From positions 1-20,093 of the IMG/VR virus record IMGVR_UViG_3300043431_000374: 20,093 nucleotides of DNA. One strand, given 5' to 3'. The stretch comes from a virus. The notes below the pieces were generated by a model. That model did no database searches and had not been told where the DNA came from. It worked only from the letters and a program-made list of their open reading frames with translations. Each line of letters begins with the position of its first letter. Within the stretch, counting starts at the first letter, position 1. Shown here piece after piece: positions 1-6,269 of the stretch. A program made the translations under genes and the position numbers.

Positions 1-142
1 CTCTTCTCCGCTTTCTCACGCCATCTTCATAGTAGGTGATGGTGTAAGAATACATGAACAGCGTCTTCACTCGGGTAATCATTCTCTTAATGAAGCCATA
101 CAGGCAAATGTCTATTAAAAACCATTTCAGTTTACTTCTCAT
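1..142 (-). CDS. Small protein of unknown function, cut by window edge
   Basis: The reading frame opens with ATG at 142 and runs off the left edge, giving at least 47 residues with no stop. The start lies inside the last codons of the upstream 34-residue gene (11-base overlap), and a GGAG site sits 7 bases before it, so translational coupling is likely. The visible part begins with basic residues, then a hydrophobic, aromatic stretch (WFLIDICLYGF), then an Arg/Lys-rich section. That could be a membrane anchor or a short amphipathic helix. The product is not recognised. It is the last gene seen of the leftward early arm. Confidence 0.5.
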   Translation of the reverse strand, partial: MRSKLKWFLIDICLYGFIKRMITRVKTLFMYSYTITYYEDGVRKRRR

Positions 143-236
143 CTTGTTTCTCCAGTAACTTCTTAACCTGCTTTACTTGTTCCTCAAGGATAAAACCCTG
201 CCCAAACTCTTGTAATATTTCATCTACTGTTTCCAT
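132..236 (-). CDS. Very small acidic/helical protein, 34 residues, unknown
   Basis: ATG at 236 follows an AAAGGAA ribosome site 7 bases upstream and the frame ends with TAA at 132. The product is rich in Glu, Gln, Lys and Leu and would form an amphipathic helix. It lies between the Dam gene and the edge gene in the same leftward operon, with overlap at its 3' end. The family is not recognised. Small size limits certainty, but the ribosome site and the overlap with the next gene argue for a real gene. Confidence 0.5.
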   Translation of the reverse strand: METVDEILQEFGQGFILEEQVKQVKKLLEKQDEK

Positions 237-298
237 GATGTGTTCCTTTCTATAAACAACAATAGATGATAGCGGTTAACAAAGAGTTAAAACTTCTC

Positions 299-724
299 TC
301 ATTTTTTTCGAAAAATCACAACTGCACTGGGGAAGGGAGCGGAGTTTTTACTGCCCCCAAATTTCAATCTCCCTCTGATAAAACGAATATCTCCCTTCAT
401 CACATAATCATGCCAGTAGGCTGTGTCTGTTCTGCTGGGAATAAGCATAACCACCAGTTCAGCATCTCCGTTTTGAACGGTATTGTACCCCTTCTCAATC
501 CATGTACTGATTTGACGACCATAGGGAGGGTTGCACCACACTCGCCCTGTCCATTTTTGAGCAAGACCATCTTGTTCTTTGGTGTAGTAATCTGGACATT
601 TTGCGTTTTCTGGAGTGGCACAAACATCCAATGTGAAGCCAAATTCTGCATTCAGTTTATCAAAAAAATCCTGCGGTGTTGCCCATAGATCGGTATTTGA
701 TGTAAAAAGTCCTGTGTTTATCAC
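299..724 (-). CDS. dam: Phage DNA N6-adenine methyltransferase (Dam type)
   Basis: This 141-residue protein matches the phage-type Dam family (PF05869 kind): an N-terminal TPQDFFDKLNAEFGF segment, LDVCATPENAKC, then the catalytic NPPY motif at residues 65-68 in WCNPPYGRQISTW, and a C-terminal RGRLKFGG...PFPSAVVIF segment. Such enzymes transfer methyl from S-adenosylmethionine to N6 of adenine, often in GATC. They protect phage DNA from restriction or mark it for replication and packaging. The start is GTG at 724, set by AGGAGG 7 bases upstream. It lies 11 bases after the DnaB-like helicase gene in the same operon, fitting a DNA-metabolism cassette. Length is normal for the family. Confidence 0.93.
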   Translation of the reverse strand: MINTGLFTSNTDLWATPQDFFDKLNAEFGFTLDVCATPENAKCPDYYTKEQDGLAQKWTGRVWCNPPYGRQISTWIEKGYNTVQNGDAELVVMLIPSRTDTAYWHDYVMKGDIRFIRGRLKFGGSKNSAPFPSAVVIFRKK

Positions 725-735
725 AATTAATCCTC

Positions 736-2118
736 CTAGTAAGTTGGGTTTTGGTAGTGCATGAATTGATGCTCAAACCTGAGTCTAACCCTTCCTAAAG
801 CCCCATGTCTATTCTTGGCAACAATGATTTCCCCCACGCCCTTGAGTGATTCCATAAGCTGTTCCCATTGCATGATTTCATTGACCTTACCCTCTGGTGG
901 TCTTTTGTCCTTGAGGTAATACTCTGGTCTATGGAGAAGCCAGACATTATCACAGTCATGAGCCATAGATTTACTCTCCCTGATGTCTGACATTTGGGGT
1001 GTGTTGTTCTCCCTGCGGATAACTTCATCATTGAGCTGTGCCAAACAGAGGATGGATATTTTGAGTTCATTTGCCAAGCTCTTGAGTTCCTGAGTGATGT
1101 AGTCTAGCTCTTCATGGCGTTGTCTGGCCTTGAGATTGGTTCTAACTCGCTGAACATAATCCACAACAACAAACGATACTTTGTTCTTTCTGTGCTTCTC
1201 TTTGGTTTTGGCAATGATTTCATCAACCGTAATGCCTGACTTTGAATACTGATAGAGAGGGAGCTTGAGGAGTTCAGCCTTAGCATCAAGTATTCTATTC
1301 ATCTCTTCTCCACTCACTTTTCCTGACCGAAGTTGTGTATTGAGAATTCTAACCTTAGGAATGAGCAATCTGTCCGCTAACTGTTTCCTTGTCATTTCAA
1401 GGTTGAAGTACAATGCAGGTATCCCCTGTGATGCAATATTGTAAGTGATGTTCGCTGCGATTGAGGTTTTTCCTGCACTGGTTGACCCTCCTAGCACAAC
1501 CAAATCTCCTGCCCCTAGGCCATTGCCAATCATTTCGTCAAGCTCTGTGAAGCCTGTTGGAATGATACCAGACATATCTCCCCTGATTCTTTTGTCTATC
1601 TCTTGGATTGATTCTTCTAGGGCAAAACTGATGTGGTCTTCCTCCTCTTTCTCGTCTAGCTGTTCTGTGAGCCTTGAGAACTCTCTCGTTAATTCACTCA
1701 TGGTTTCTTTTGCACAGGATGAATCTGACTCCATAGCCCTAGACTTTTCCTGAGCAAGGGAAGCTCCAATCCGAGCTACATAATTTTCTCTCATAATCTT
1801 TGCGTACTGCTTTGCGTCATTGGTTGTTATCCTAGTTTGACCTGCCTCTGATAGATTGACCATAGCTTGCCTGAAATTTTCATCAGCATCGCCTGCAATG
1901 TATGTTCTGATGTATCCCTTTAGCTTCTCGAAAAGAATGCCTGTAGAGAAGGAATATCCATGAATTTTGCACTCCATGAAATACTCCCATGTCTTCCCCA
2001 GAAACCCTTCTTGAAAATGCTCTGGAGGAATAACTGAAAACGGTTCGAATAGCTCTGGAGAATATCTCTGAATGATTGCTCCAACTAACTGGACTTCTAA
2101 TGTTGACTTAACCTGCAT
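736..2118 (-). CDS. Replicative DNA helicase, DnaB type
   Basis: This 460-residue protein has the two-part DnaB plan: an N-terminal helical collar (about 1-110), a linker, then a RecA-like motor (about 180-455). Visible motifs are Walker A GSTSAGKT (211-218), the H1a glutamate in YFNLEM (E241), Walker B VVVD (D320), H3 with LAQLN (Q361), and the arginine-finger loop AKNRHG (434-439). As a hexamer it unwinds the fork 5' to 3' on the lagging strand and recruits primase. It is the phage's own copy, placed 24 bases downstream of the O-like initiator that probably loads it. ATG at 2118 has GGAG 7 bases upstream. All catalytic residues appear intact. Confidence 0.96.
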   Translation of the reverse strand: MQVKSTLEVQLVGAIIQRYSPELFEPFSVIPPEHFQEGFLGKTWEYFMECKIHGYSFSTGILFEKLKGYIRTYIAGDADENFRQAMVNLSEAGQTRITTNDAKQYAKIMRENYVARIGASLAQEKSRAMESDSSCAKETMSELTREFSRLTEQLDEKEEEDHISFALEESIQEIDKRIRGDMSGIIPTGFTELDEMIGNGLGAGDLVVLGGSTSAGKTSIAANITYNIASQGIPALYFNLEMTRKQLADRLLIPKVRILNTQLRSGKVSGEEMNRILDAKAELLKLPLYQYSKSGITVDEIIAKTKEKHRKNKVSFVVVDYVQRVRTNLKARQRHEELDYITQELKSLANELKISILCLAQLNDEVIRRENNTPQMSDIRESKSMAHDCDNVWLLHRPEYYLKDKRPPEGKVNEIMQWEQLMESLKGVGEIIVAKNRHGALGRVRLRFEHQFMHYQNPTY

Positions 2119-2142
2119 CTGAATGCTCCGTGATGATGTGTG

Positions 2143-2961
2143 TTAGGAATACTTAGAGACAGTGGAGACATTCGCTGTCTTTGCGAAAGCTTCATACTGT
2201 GCAAAGGGTGAAGAAGATTGCTGAGGAGATGAGATTAATCTTTCAATCTCTCCCTTGTCATCCCAAGCCTGAGCATTAAGCCATGTCTGAGGATGTTTGA
2301 GATACTTTTCATCTGGTGTCCCTATTTTTGCTTTCATCTCTGGAAGCACTGCATTCAGGACTGACATGATTGTTTGATGGTCTGTTGATCCTCTTGCTGT
2401 TTTGTAGAATCTGAAGGCTGATTTCTTGTCACCAGCTTTTCTTGGGTATGCTTTCCAGAATTCCTCAAACTCTGTCTTCATGGCTTCCTCTTCCTGAGTA
2501 TTTTTTGCTTTCTCCTTAGAAGTTAAATTTAATAAGTTAAGATTAATAAGTTCTGTGTGTAACTGTGACACCCCCCCTGTGTAATCATTACACCCCCCCT
2601 GTGTAACTGTTTCACTGGGTAGTGTATTATTTACACCATCCGAAAGTTGTATTGTCATGGGGGAGAACGAGAATGAGAATGTCGGTGGGACACTCAGAAT
2701 GTAGATATTGCACTTTTGCTCGTTGTCTTTGTACTGTTGTTTCCGAGCCAAAAAGCCTGCACTTTCGAGGTCTTTGAATTTAGAGAATACGGTCTTCCTG
2801 CTTAAGCTCGCCTCACTGGCAATGGTCTTGACGGTCAGGAAACAGTGCTTTGTGTTGTTGCGGGCATGGGAATTGAGGACATAGAGAATCAGCTTGGCTG
2901 AGGCATCGAGAGAAGATTTGTTAATTGCATCTTCGAATGAGTATACAGGTATTGATGACAT
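2143..2961 (-). CDS. O-like replication initiator / helicase loader
   Basis: The 272-residue protein has an N-terminal winged-helix DNA-binding domain (about 5-90, with TVKTIASEASLSRKTVFSKF as helix-turn-helix), a low-complexity linker (about 95-160), and a C-terminal domain marked by FWKAYPRK (168-175) and HPQTWLNAQAW (223-233). That C-terminal pattern is common in phage O-like and DnaT/DnaD-like replication proteins. The DNA coding the linker (residues about 109-135) holds four spaced inverted repeats followed by an AT-rich tract, as in lambda O, so the protein probably binds inside its own gene. A DnaB helicase gene follows. ATG at 2961 has an AAGGAA site. Function as initiator is inferred from domains and context. 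Confidence 0.85.
   Translation of the reverse strand: MSSIPVYSFEDAINKSSLDASAKLILYVLNSHARNNTKHCFLTVKTIASEASLSRKTVFSKFKDLESAGFLARKQQYKDNEQKCNIYILSVPPTFSFSFSPMTIQLSDGVNNTLPSETVTQGGCNDYTGGVSQLHTELINLNLLNLTSKEKAKNTQEEEAMKTEFEEFWKAYPRKAGDKKSAFRFYKTARGSTDHQTIMSVLNAVLPEMKAKIGTPDEKYLKHPQTWLNAQAWDDKGEIERLISSPQQSSSPFAQYEAFAKTANVSTVSKYS
2529..2636. other. Probable replication origin: four iterons plus AT-rich tract
   Basis: Four 15-base inverted repeats sit at 2557-2571, 2579-2593, 2601-2615 and 2622-2636, with starts 22, 22 and 21 bases apart. Copy two is perfect (GTGTAATCATTACAC). Copies one and three have imperfect right arms, and copy four is GTGTA-5-TACAC. The first three are joined by C-runs. Directly beside them is an AT-rich tract (about 2520-2556) with a 10-base direct repeat, TTAATAAGTT, at 2529-2538 and 2543-2552. 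A spacing of 22 is not a multiple of three, so the repeats are kept at the DNA level. Iterons on one side and an easily melted tract on the other, inside an O-like gene, is the lambda origin layout. Origin activity is inferred. Confidence 0.75.
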
Positions 2962-3089
2962 AAGTTTCCTTTTTGATTACTTAGGCTAAAGGTCTATCGG
3001 AATCCCGATAGACCCTGTTGAATGGAGATACACCAAGCGACAAAAGCCACTTGGTTTTGGTTTTCAACCCGTTACATTTTGTAACGAGT
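2962..3089 (-). promoter_or_regulatory. Structured leader between KilA-N gene and initiator gene
   Basis: This 128-base spacer holds three hairpins. One is 2991-3000 with 3005-3014 (perfect 10-base arms, 4-base loop). The second is 3033-3041 with 3046-3054 (9 pairs on the minus-strand RNA if two G-U pairs are allowed, but mismatched on the plus-strand RNA). The third is 3070-3076 with 3080-3086 (7-base arms), four bases after the KilA-N stop codon. None is followed by a long T-run on the minus strand. They may be RNA processing or partial termination sites setting expression of the initiator. The role is unknown. Confidence 0.5.
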
Positions 3090-3857
3090 TCAGTTAATGA
3101 GTTTGATTTTGTTTGCGACTTCACAGCCTAACAGGGAATTATTAAGAAACTCTTCATAGACACCACGCATCTTTGAGCTTGCATCACGCCCTCTCTTTCC
3201 AGAATCTGAGCTTGATTTGGTTTTGTGGAGTGTGTCGGTGGCAACTGATTCACCGAATGAGATACAGTGAAGGGATGGGGCTGTGAGATGGTCACGCAGG
3301 TTATCTTTCTCAGATAAACCTAGAACGCCTGATACAGCCTTTCTATCCATGTCAAATGTGCCACGATAGATTTGATTCGTCATGCTGGCAATCTGAACGC
3401 CCGTCTTCTTGTATTCAACAGCCGTTTGAGACAAGGTTTTTCTGACTTGCTTGCCGTCTGAGCGTACTTTGAGCCATTCAGGGGATTTTGTTGTGACGGT
3501 GGGCAAAACTTCTTTAAGCTCATTCTGCACCAATTTGATGACAGCATACTTGAAGTCCACACTAATCCACTGGGCGAGGTCAATTGCAATATCAGGATGA
3601 ATCCAAGTTTGAGAATTTCGACCTCTTCTTGCTTCCATTAATTTAGATGCGACTTTTCTCGCTTCTACAGAAACCTTCTCAAAAAGCTCTCTTGTTTCTT
3701 TTCTTCTGAAAAACTCATTCCATCTTCTGCCACCAGCTCTGCACAAGGCCGTTGCATTGACATAGCCATCACTGATTCGGGATTCAATGAGAACACCGTT
3801 GATAGTTACAGATTTGGTGGGGATTGGTTTTTCTTGACAAATGAGTGTTTTACTCAT
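3090..3857 (-). CDS. KilA-N domain DNA-binding protein (antirepressor-like)
   Basis: This 255-residue protein has a KilA-N domain at about 15-110, with the typical DGYVNATALCRAGGR start, a basic RRWNEFFRRKETRE stretch and the WIHPDIAIDLAQWISVDF end. The C-terminal 145 residues, rich in Ser, Lys and Val, are not recognised. KilA-N proteins bind DNA, and many act as phage antirepressors or early regulators. ATG at 3857 is preferred because AGGAG lies 6 bases upstream; the ATG at 3862 meets a stop at once. The gene is read from a promoter at 3925-3953, and its leader carries a terminator-shaped hairpin, so expression is probably controlled after initiation. Identity of the domain is firm; the regulatory role is inferred. 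Confidence 0.85.
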   Translation of the reverse strand: MSKTLICQEKPIPTKSVTINGVLIESRISDGYVNATALCRAGGRRWNEFFRRKETRELFEKVSVEARKVASKLMEARRGRNSQTWIHPDIAIDLAQWISVDFKYAVIKLVQNELKEVLPTVTTKSPEWLKVRSDGKQVRKTLSQTAVEYKKTGVQIASMTNQIYRGTFDMDRKAVSGVLGLSEKDNLRDHLTAPSLHCISFGESVATDTLHKTKSSSDSGKRGRDASSKMRGVYEEFLNNSLLGCEVANKIKLIN

Positions 3858-3881
3858 ATCATGCTCCTATTGTTGATTAAA

Positions 3882-3922
3882 AAAAGCCCCTAGGAATTTG
3901 CAGTTCCGACGATGGGGCTTTT
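3882..3922 (-). terminator. Rho-independent terminator / leader hairpin before KilA-N gene
   Basis: On the minus strand the arms AAAAGCCCC and GGGGCTTTT (3914-3922 with 3882-3890) enclose an inner GGAA/TTCC stem, and the hairpin ends in seven T's. It lies 20 bases downstream of the stop of the 103-residue gene. It also lies at the predicted start of the transcript from the promoter at 3925-3953, so RNA from that promoter would either stop as a roughly 40-base RNA or read through into the KilA-N gene. The UUCCUA in its 3' half can pair with the UAGGAG ribosome site of the KilA-N gene. Confidence 0.75.
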
Positions 3923-3924
3923 GC

Positions 3925-3953
3925 ATTGTAGGGTTGGAAGATTAACAAGTCAA
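3925..3953 (-). promoter_or_regulatory. Sigma70-type promoter, leftward, for KilA-N gene
   Basis: On the minus strand TTGACT (3948-3953) and TACAAT (3925-3930) are separated by exactly 17 bases, each matching consensus at 5 of 6 positions. It overlaps the end of the upstream 103-residue gene. The start point would be near 3918, at the base of the hairpin described at 3882-3922. Confidence 0.65.
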
Positions 3954-4253
3954 GCTGTTTCCAAAATGGAAACAACTGAGCAAGAGAAACCCCATAAGAA
4001 TGCCATGAAAAGGTTGAGATTTGGTTAATGACTCTAATTTATCTTTGCACCACAGGATGGTCTCCAGTCTCATCTCATCAATCTCCTCTCTCGTTCTGCC
4101 TTGGAAATTAAATTCTTTCCTTAGTTCCTCTGAGAGGTTGATGTAATAATTCACAAGATCATCATGATTTCCCTCTAGGTTAGTGAGGTGTCTGCCAATG
4201 GTCTCAGCAAGAGCCATCTTGTAAATGAGGGTGTCTGTAAGGTGTTTAGTCAT
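3942..4253 (-). CDS. Hypothetical protein, 103 residues, hydrophobic C-terminus
   Basis: The product is not recognised. Its first 80 residues are helical and mixed-charge, with an Arg/Glu-rich middle. The last 20 residues (ILMGFLLLSCFHFGN region) are hydrophobic and could be a short membrane segment or tail anchor. It starts with ATG at 4253, sharing ATGA with the stop of the upstream HNH-like gene, so the two are probably translated together. A promoter for the next gene overlaps its 3' end. Confidence 0.6.
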   Translation of the reverse strand: MTKHLTDTLIYKMALAETIGRHLTNLEGNHDDLVNYYINLSEELRKEFNFQGRTREEIDEMRLETILWCKDKLESLTKSQPFHGILMGFLLLSCFHFGNSLTC

Positions 4254-4726
4254 AATTTTTCCTTTATCATTTCATGTCTGGCATTAATGGCCATATTCTT
4301 AGCAACGTCATCTCCGTACTTTTTGATAGAGAAATATTTGCACTTTAGCGGATAGGATTTGGCAACCCAGTAGTTTCCCACTTTAGAAACTCCGTTATGA
4401 CCCGATGAGCAGTTTCCAGCAGGTCTATCAGGCATCCTAAGGATTGGTGTCAATCGAAGGTTTTCGTATCTGTTATTCAAGGGGTTGTTATCAATCGGAA
4501 CGACATTCATTCCGTTAATGTCATGGTCATGGAGAAGCATGATAATACGCCGAACAAGGTAATTCTTTTTGAAATAACTGACAGTCTTTGAAGACCCTGC
4601 AACATCATGGATTTTTTTACCTTTTCCTTTGTGTTTCGAGTGCCTTAGAAATGTAGGAGATGTTGGACAATAATAAAAGGCATTCTTAAGGTTATCAATC
4701 TCTTCCTCTGATAGGTGGGGGTACAT
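4250..4726 (-). CDS. Degenerate HNH/AP2-like protein
   Basis: The frame resembles phage HNH proteins with an AP2-like C-terminal domain. It has a YLVRRIIMLLHDHD stretch, then NNPLNNRYENLR, then GHNGVSKVGNYWVAKSY...KYFSIKKYGDD, which matches the three-strand AP2-like DNA-binding unit. In active relatives the segment before NNR usually reads like VDHIDGN and supplies the catalytic histidine. Here it reads NVVPIDNN, so the nuclease is probably dead or altered. An upstream GTG at 4789 would add 21 residues and overlap the previous gene by 49 bases. ATG at 4726 is preferred because the family match begins near it, though its AAGGA site is 11 bases away. Start uncertain. Confidence 0.6.
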   Translation of the reverse strand: MYPHLSEEEIDNLKNAFYYCPTSPTFLRHSKHKGKGKKIHDVAGSSKTVSYFKKNYLVRRIIMLLHDHDINGMNVVPIDNNPLNNRYENLRLTPILRMPDRPAGNCSSGHNGVSKVGNYWVAKSYPLKCKYFSIKKYGDDVAKNMAINARHEMIKEKL

Positions 4727-4740
4727 AATCCTATAAGTCC

Positions 4741-4965
4741 TTAATAATGGGTAAGTTTTGAATGTGTCTGTGGAGATGTTTTGCCCCACGCCCTCTTAAG
4801 AAGAGCAAGGTAATCTTCATGGGACATTCCAAGCCTTTGTAGCTCTATCTCTCGCTTTTCGTCAGTCATTTCAATCAATTTGCCCGCCAGTGTCATTTCT
4901 TTTATGCTCGCTGGCATGGGAAGCTTGCGTTCTCTGTATCCACGATGGAAGCTTTTTAACTGCAT
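4741..4965 (-). CDS. Hypothetical protein, 74 residues
   Basis: A small, charged, helical protein with no recognised family. The second half (EKREIELQRLGMSHEDYLALLKRAWG) looks like two helices and resembles small phage early proteins that bind a partner. ATG at 4965 overlaps the TAA of the upstream gene by one base (TAATG), so translation is coupled. The gene belongs to the run 5195 to 3942 of overlapping leftward genes. Confidence 0.55.
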   Translation of the reverse strand: MQLKSFHRGYRERKLPMPASIKEMTLAGKLIEMTDEKREIELQRLGMSHEDYLALLKRAWGKTSPQTHSKLTHY

Positions 4966-5195
4966 TAACTCATCCTTTCTTCGTAGGCTTTTCTAAGGGT
5001 GTTCATTTTCTCTTCATTGAGGACTTTGAAGTAACTGTACGTGTCCTTCTGAGCCTTGTAGACAGCAATAGACTGTATGGAATAGCCCACAAGCCTTGCA
5101 ATCTCGCTATTACTAAACTGCCTGCAGATGAGCTTGAATTCTTTGAGCCTTTGCTTCTTGACTTCAATGGGGGTTTGGTCTTCTTCGTCGGTCAT
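4965..5195 (-). CDS. Small helix-turn-helix protein, 76 residues
   Basis: ATG at 5195 is chosen because AAGGAG lies 5 bases upstream. An upstream in-frame start at 5222 would put that ribosome site inside the gene. Residues from about 24 on (CRQFSNSEIARLVGYSIQSI) form a likely helix-turn-helix of the kind that reads 'not found, seek next step' in small phage transcription or terminase-like factors. It heads a leftward gene run that follows a 184-base spacer, so it may regulate that run or act with the DNA-metabolism genes. DNA binding is inferred from the motif only. Confidence 0.6.
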   Translation of the reverse strand: MTDEEDQTPIEVKKQRLKEFKLICRQFSNSEIARLVGYSIQSIAVYKAQKDTYSYFKVLNEEKMNTLRKAYEERMS

Positions 5196-5247
5196 ATAAA
5201 CTCCTTTGCCCTTTTGTAACATATTATCAGTTAATTAACAATATTTA

Positions 5248-5276
5248 TTGACAGGTTGAGGAAGCTATGATATTTG
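5248..5276 (+). promoter_or_regulatory. Candidate rightward promoter in leftward arm
   Basis: TTGACA (5248-5253) and TATTTG (5271-5276) are 17 bases apart, with a TGA extended -10 just before the second box. It points against the surrounding genes and toward a plus-strand hairpin terminator about 90 bases downstream. Confidence 0.4.
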
Positions 5277-5282
5277 TTGTTT

Positions 5283-5373
5283 TATCGGAGTGAATGCCGA
5301 TATTCTGTGAAGTCCTTTGTTGAAAAAGTAATCCGTTAGAAGCCCCCACTTTTTAATCCTTGGTGGGGGTTTT
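5283..5373 (+). ncRNA. Candidate small RNA, plus strand
   Basis: From the predicted start near 5283, the plus strand has a hairpin (TATCGG at 5283-5288 with CCGATA, 8-base loop), an unstructured A/T-rich middle, and a terminator (CCCCCAC 5343-5349 with GTGGGGG 5363-5369, then TTTT). No convincing open frame lies in it. Promoter, two hairpins and terminator give a compact unit of about 90 bases in the spacer between two leftward genes. Leftward mRNAs reading through would be complementary to it, so it may act as an antisense RNA. Evidence is structural only. Confidence 0.35.
5343..5373 (+). terminator. Rho-independent terminator, rightward
   Basis: Seven-base perfect arms CCCCCAC and GTGGGGG enclose a 13-base loop and are followed by TTTT on the plus strand. 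On the minus strand the hairpin is followed by CTTCT, a poor U-tract, so it suits rightward transcription better, although every gene nearby is leftward. Confidence 0.5.
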
Positions 5374-5379
5374 GCTATG

Positions 5380-5829
5380 TCAGACAAACAGGATTCTGAG
5401 GTTAGAAAGCCCCTTTTCAATGCGTGTTCTATTCTCCGCTGTAATGTAAATAACAGACTTGTTTTTTAAGTAAAACTCTACTTCTTGAATAGCAATCTCA
5501 GGGACTTTGAAGTATTTCGATTTGGCTTGTATAGTATGTAACCCTGCCCTCCAAGTGAGGAAATCGAAGCTTTCGAAGCTTGTTTTGGGTTTTGGTTTCT
5601 CTGGAAGATTAAGTGTTAATCCTATCATTTGCATAGCCTCTGGAAGCGTGTCCTTGAACAATTCGAGTAAGTAGGTGGGCGAGTATTGGTCTTTGTTGAA
5701 GTAGGTATAATACTCTTTCGTTGTGATTTTAAGAATGGCTGTGAAGTCTTTTATTCTCCATCCTGATGAGAGGATGGCATCGTGCCAGTTAATGCTTTCT
5801 GTTGCTTTTTTCTCATCCAGTTTGTCCAC
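5380..5829 (-). CDS. Hypothetical protein, about 149 residues
   Basis: The frame ends at 5380 and no family is recognised. It has no ATG before the overlap with the upstream nuclease gene. GTG at 5829 (AAAGG about 9 bases upstream) gives 149 residues and a 79-base overlap, and GTG at 5904 gives 174 residues but looks like out-of-frame nuclease sequence. The region from about residue 15 (NWHDAILSSGWRIKDFTAIL) followed by TTKEYYTYF may be a helix-turn-helix; the rest is mixed alpha/beta. Such an overlap is unusual here, so the start is doubtful. Confidence 0.5.
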   Translation of the reverse strand: MDKLDEKKATESINWHDAILSSGWRIKDFTAILKITTKEYYTYFNKDQYSPTYLLELFKDTLPEAMQMIGLTLNLPEKPKPKTSFESFDFLTWRAGLHTIQAKSKYFKVPEIAIQEVEFYLKNKSVIYITAENRTRIEKGLSNLRILFV

Positions 5830-6269
5830 TTTGATGCCCTTTGCTTTGAATATTCTGCTGTTGTTCCCTTGGCGGTGGAGATTGTGAGAGGGTGCGAATA
5901 ACACACTTCAAACAGTCTTTTTGTGCGTTGAAAGTGTTTGTCCTTGAGAGTTGGCTCTGATTTGAAATCTTCCACCACAAGAACGCCATCTCTTAGGTAC
6001 ATGAAGTCTGCCGTGAAGTCGCCAATGAGTTGGGTTGCTCCTTCGACAGGTAACCGTGTTCCATCCTGCCTTATGTATCCCATACTAGCGTACAGAGGAA
6101 ACACGACCTGCCTTTCAAGGTTTTGAATCCCGCACTGCCTTTCCTCTTCTCTTAGAGCAAGCCATCTTTTGTACTCCCCCTTGCTATCGAAAGTTCCATC
6201 TTCTGTTGTGACTTTGATTGCCCTAAACTTTGATTTAAACACCATCCTGCCTTTCAATTTCCACGCCAT
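5751..6269 (-). CDS. DUF1064-type phage nuclease (PD-(D/E)XK fold)
   Basis: The 172-residue product matches DUF1064 phage proteins, thought to be PD-(D/E)XK nucleases. FDSKGEYKRWLALR (27-40) carries the first acidic residue (E32), ADFMY holds D88, and VVEDFKS (98-104) supplies the (D/E)XK core with E100 or D101 and K103. The C-terminal 40 residues are polar and longer than usual. A role in processing recombination or replication intermediates is inferred. Two in-frame starts 24 bases apart (6269 and 6245) each sit behind the same AAAGGCAGG sequence because of a direct repeat. The first is annotated. Confidence 0.75.
   Translation of the reverse strand: MAWKLKGRMVFKSKFRAIKVTTEDGTFDSKGEYKRWLALREEERQCGIQNLERQVVFPLYASMGYIRQDGTRLPVEGATQLIGDFTADFMYLRDGVLVVEDFKSEPTLKDKHFQRTKRLFEVCYSHPLTISTAKGTTAEYSKQRASKWTNWMRKKQQKALTGTMPSSHQDGE

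Noticed and set aside
266-688. Long plus-strand frame of 140 codons
   Set aside because: It lies opposite the Dam gene, whose family motifs are clear, so this frame is a shadow.
2557-2636. Regular repeats that might be a CRISPR array
   Set aside because: Units are 15-base dyads every 22 bases, with C-runs as spacers, inside a coding gene. This fits iterons, not repeats with unique 30-base spacers.
5751-5904. Frameshift joining the nuclease gene and the gene ending at 5380
   Set aside because: The nuclease frame has a plausible full-length end, and the downstream frame has a usable GTG start at 5829, so two overlapping genes explain the data, although a frameshift is not ruled out.
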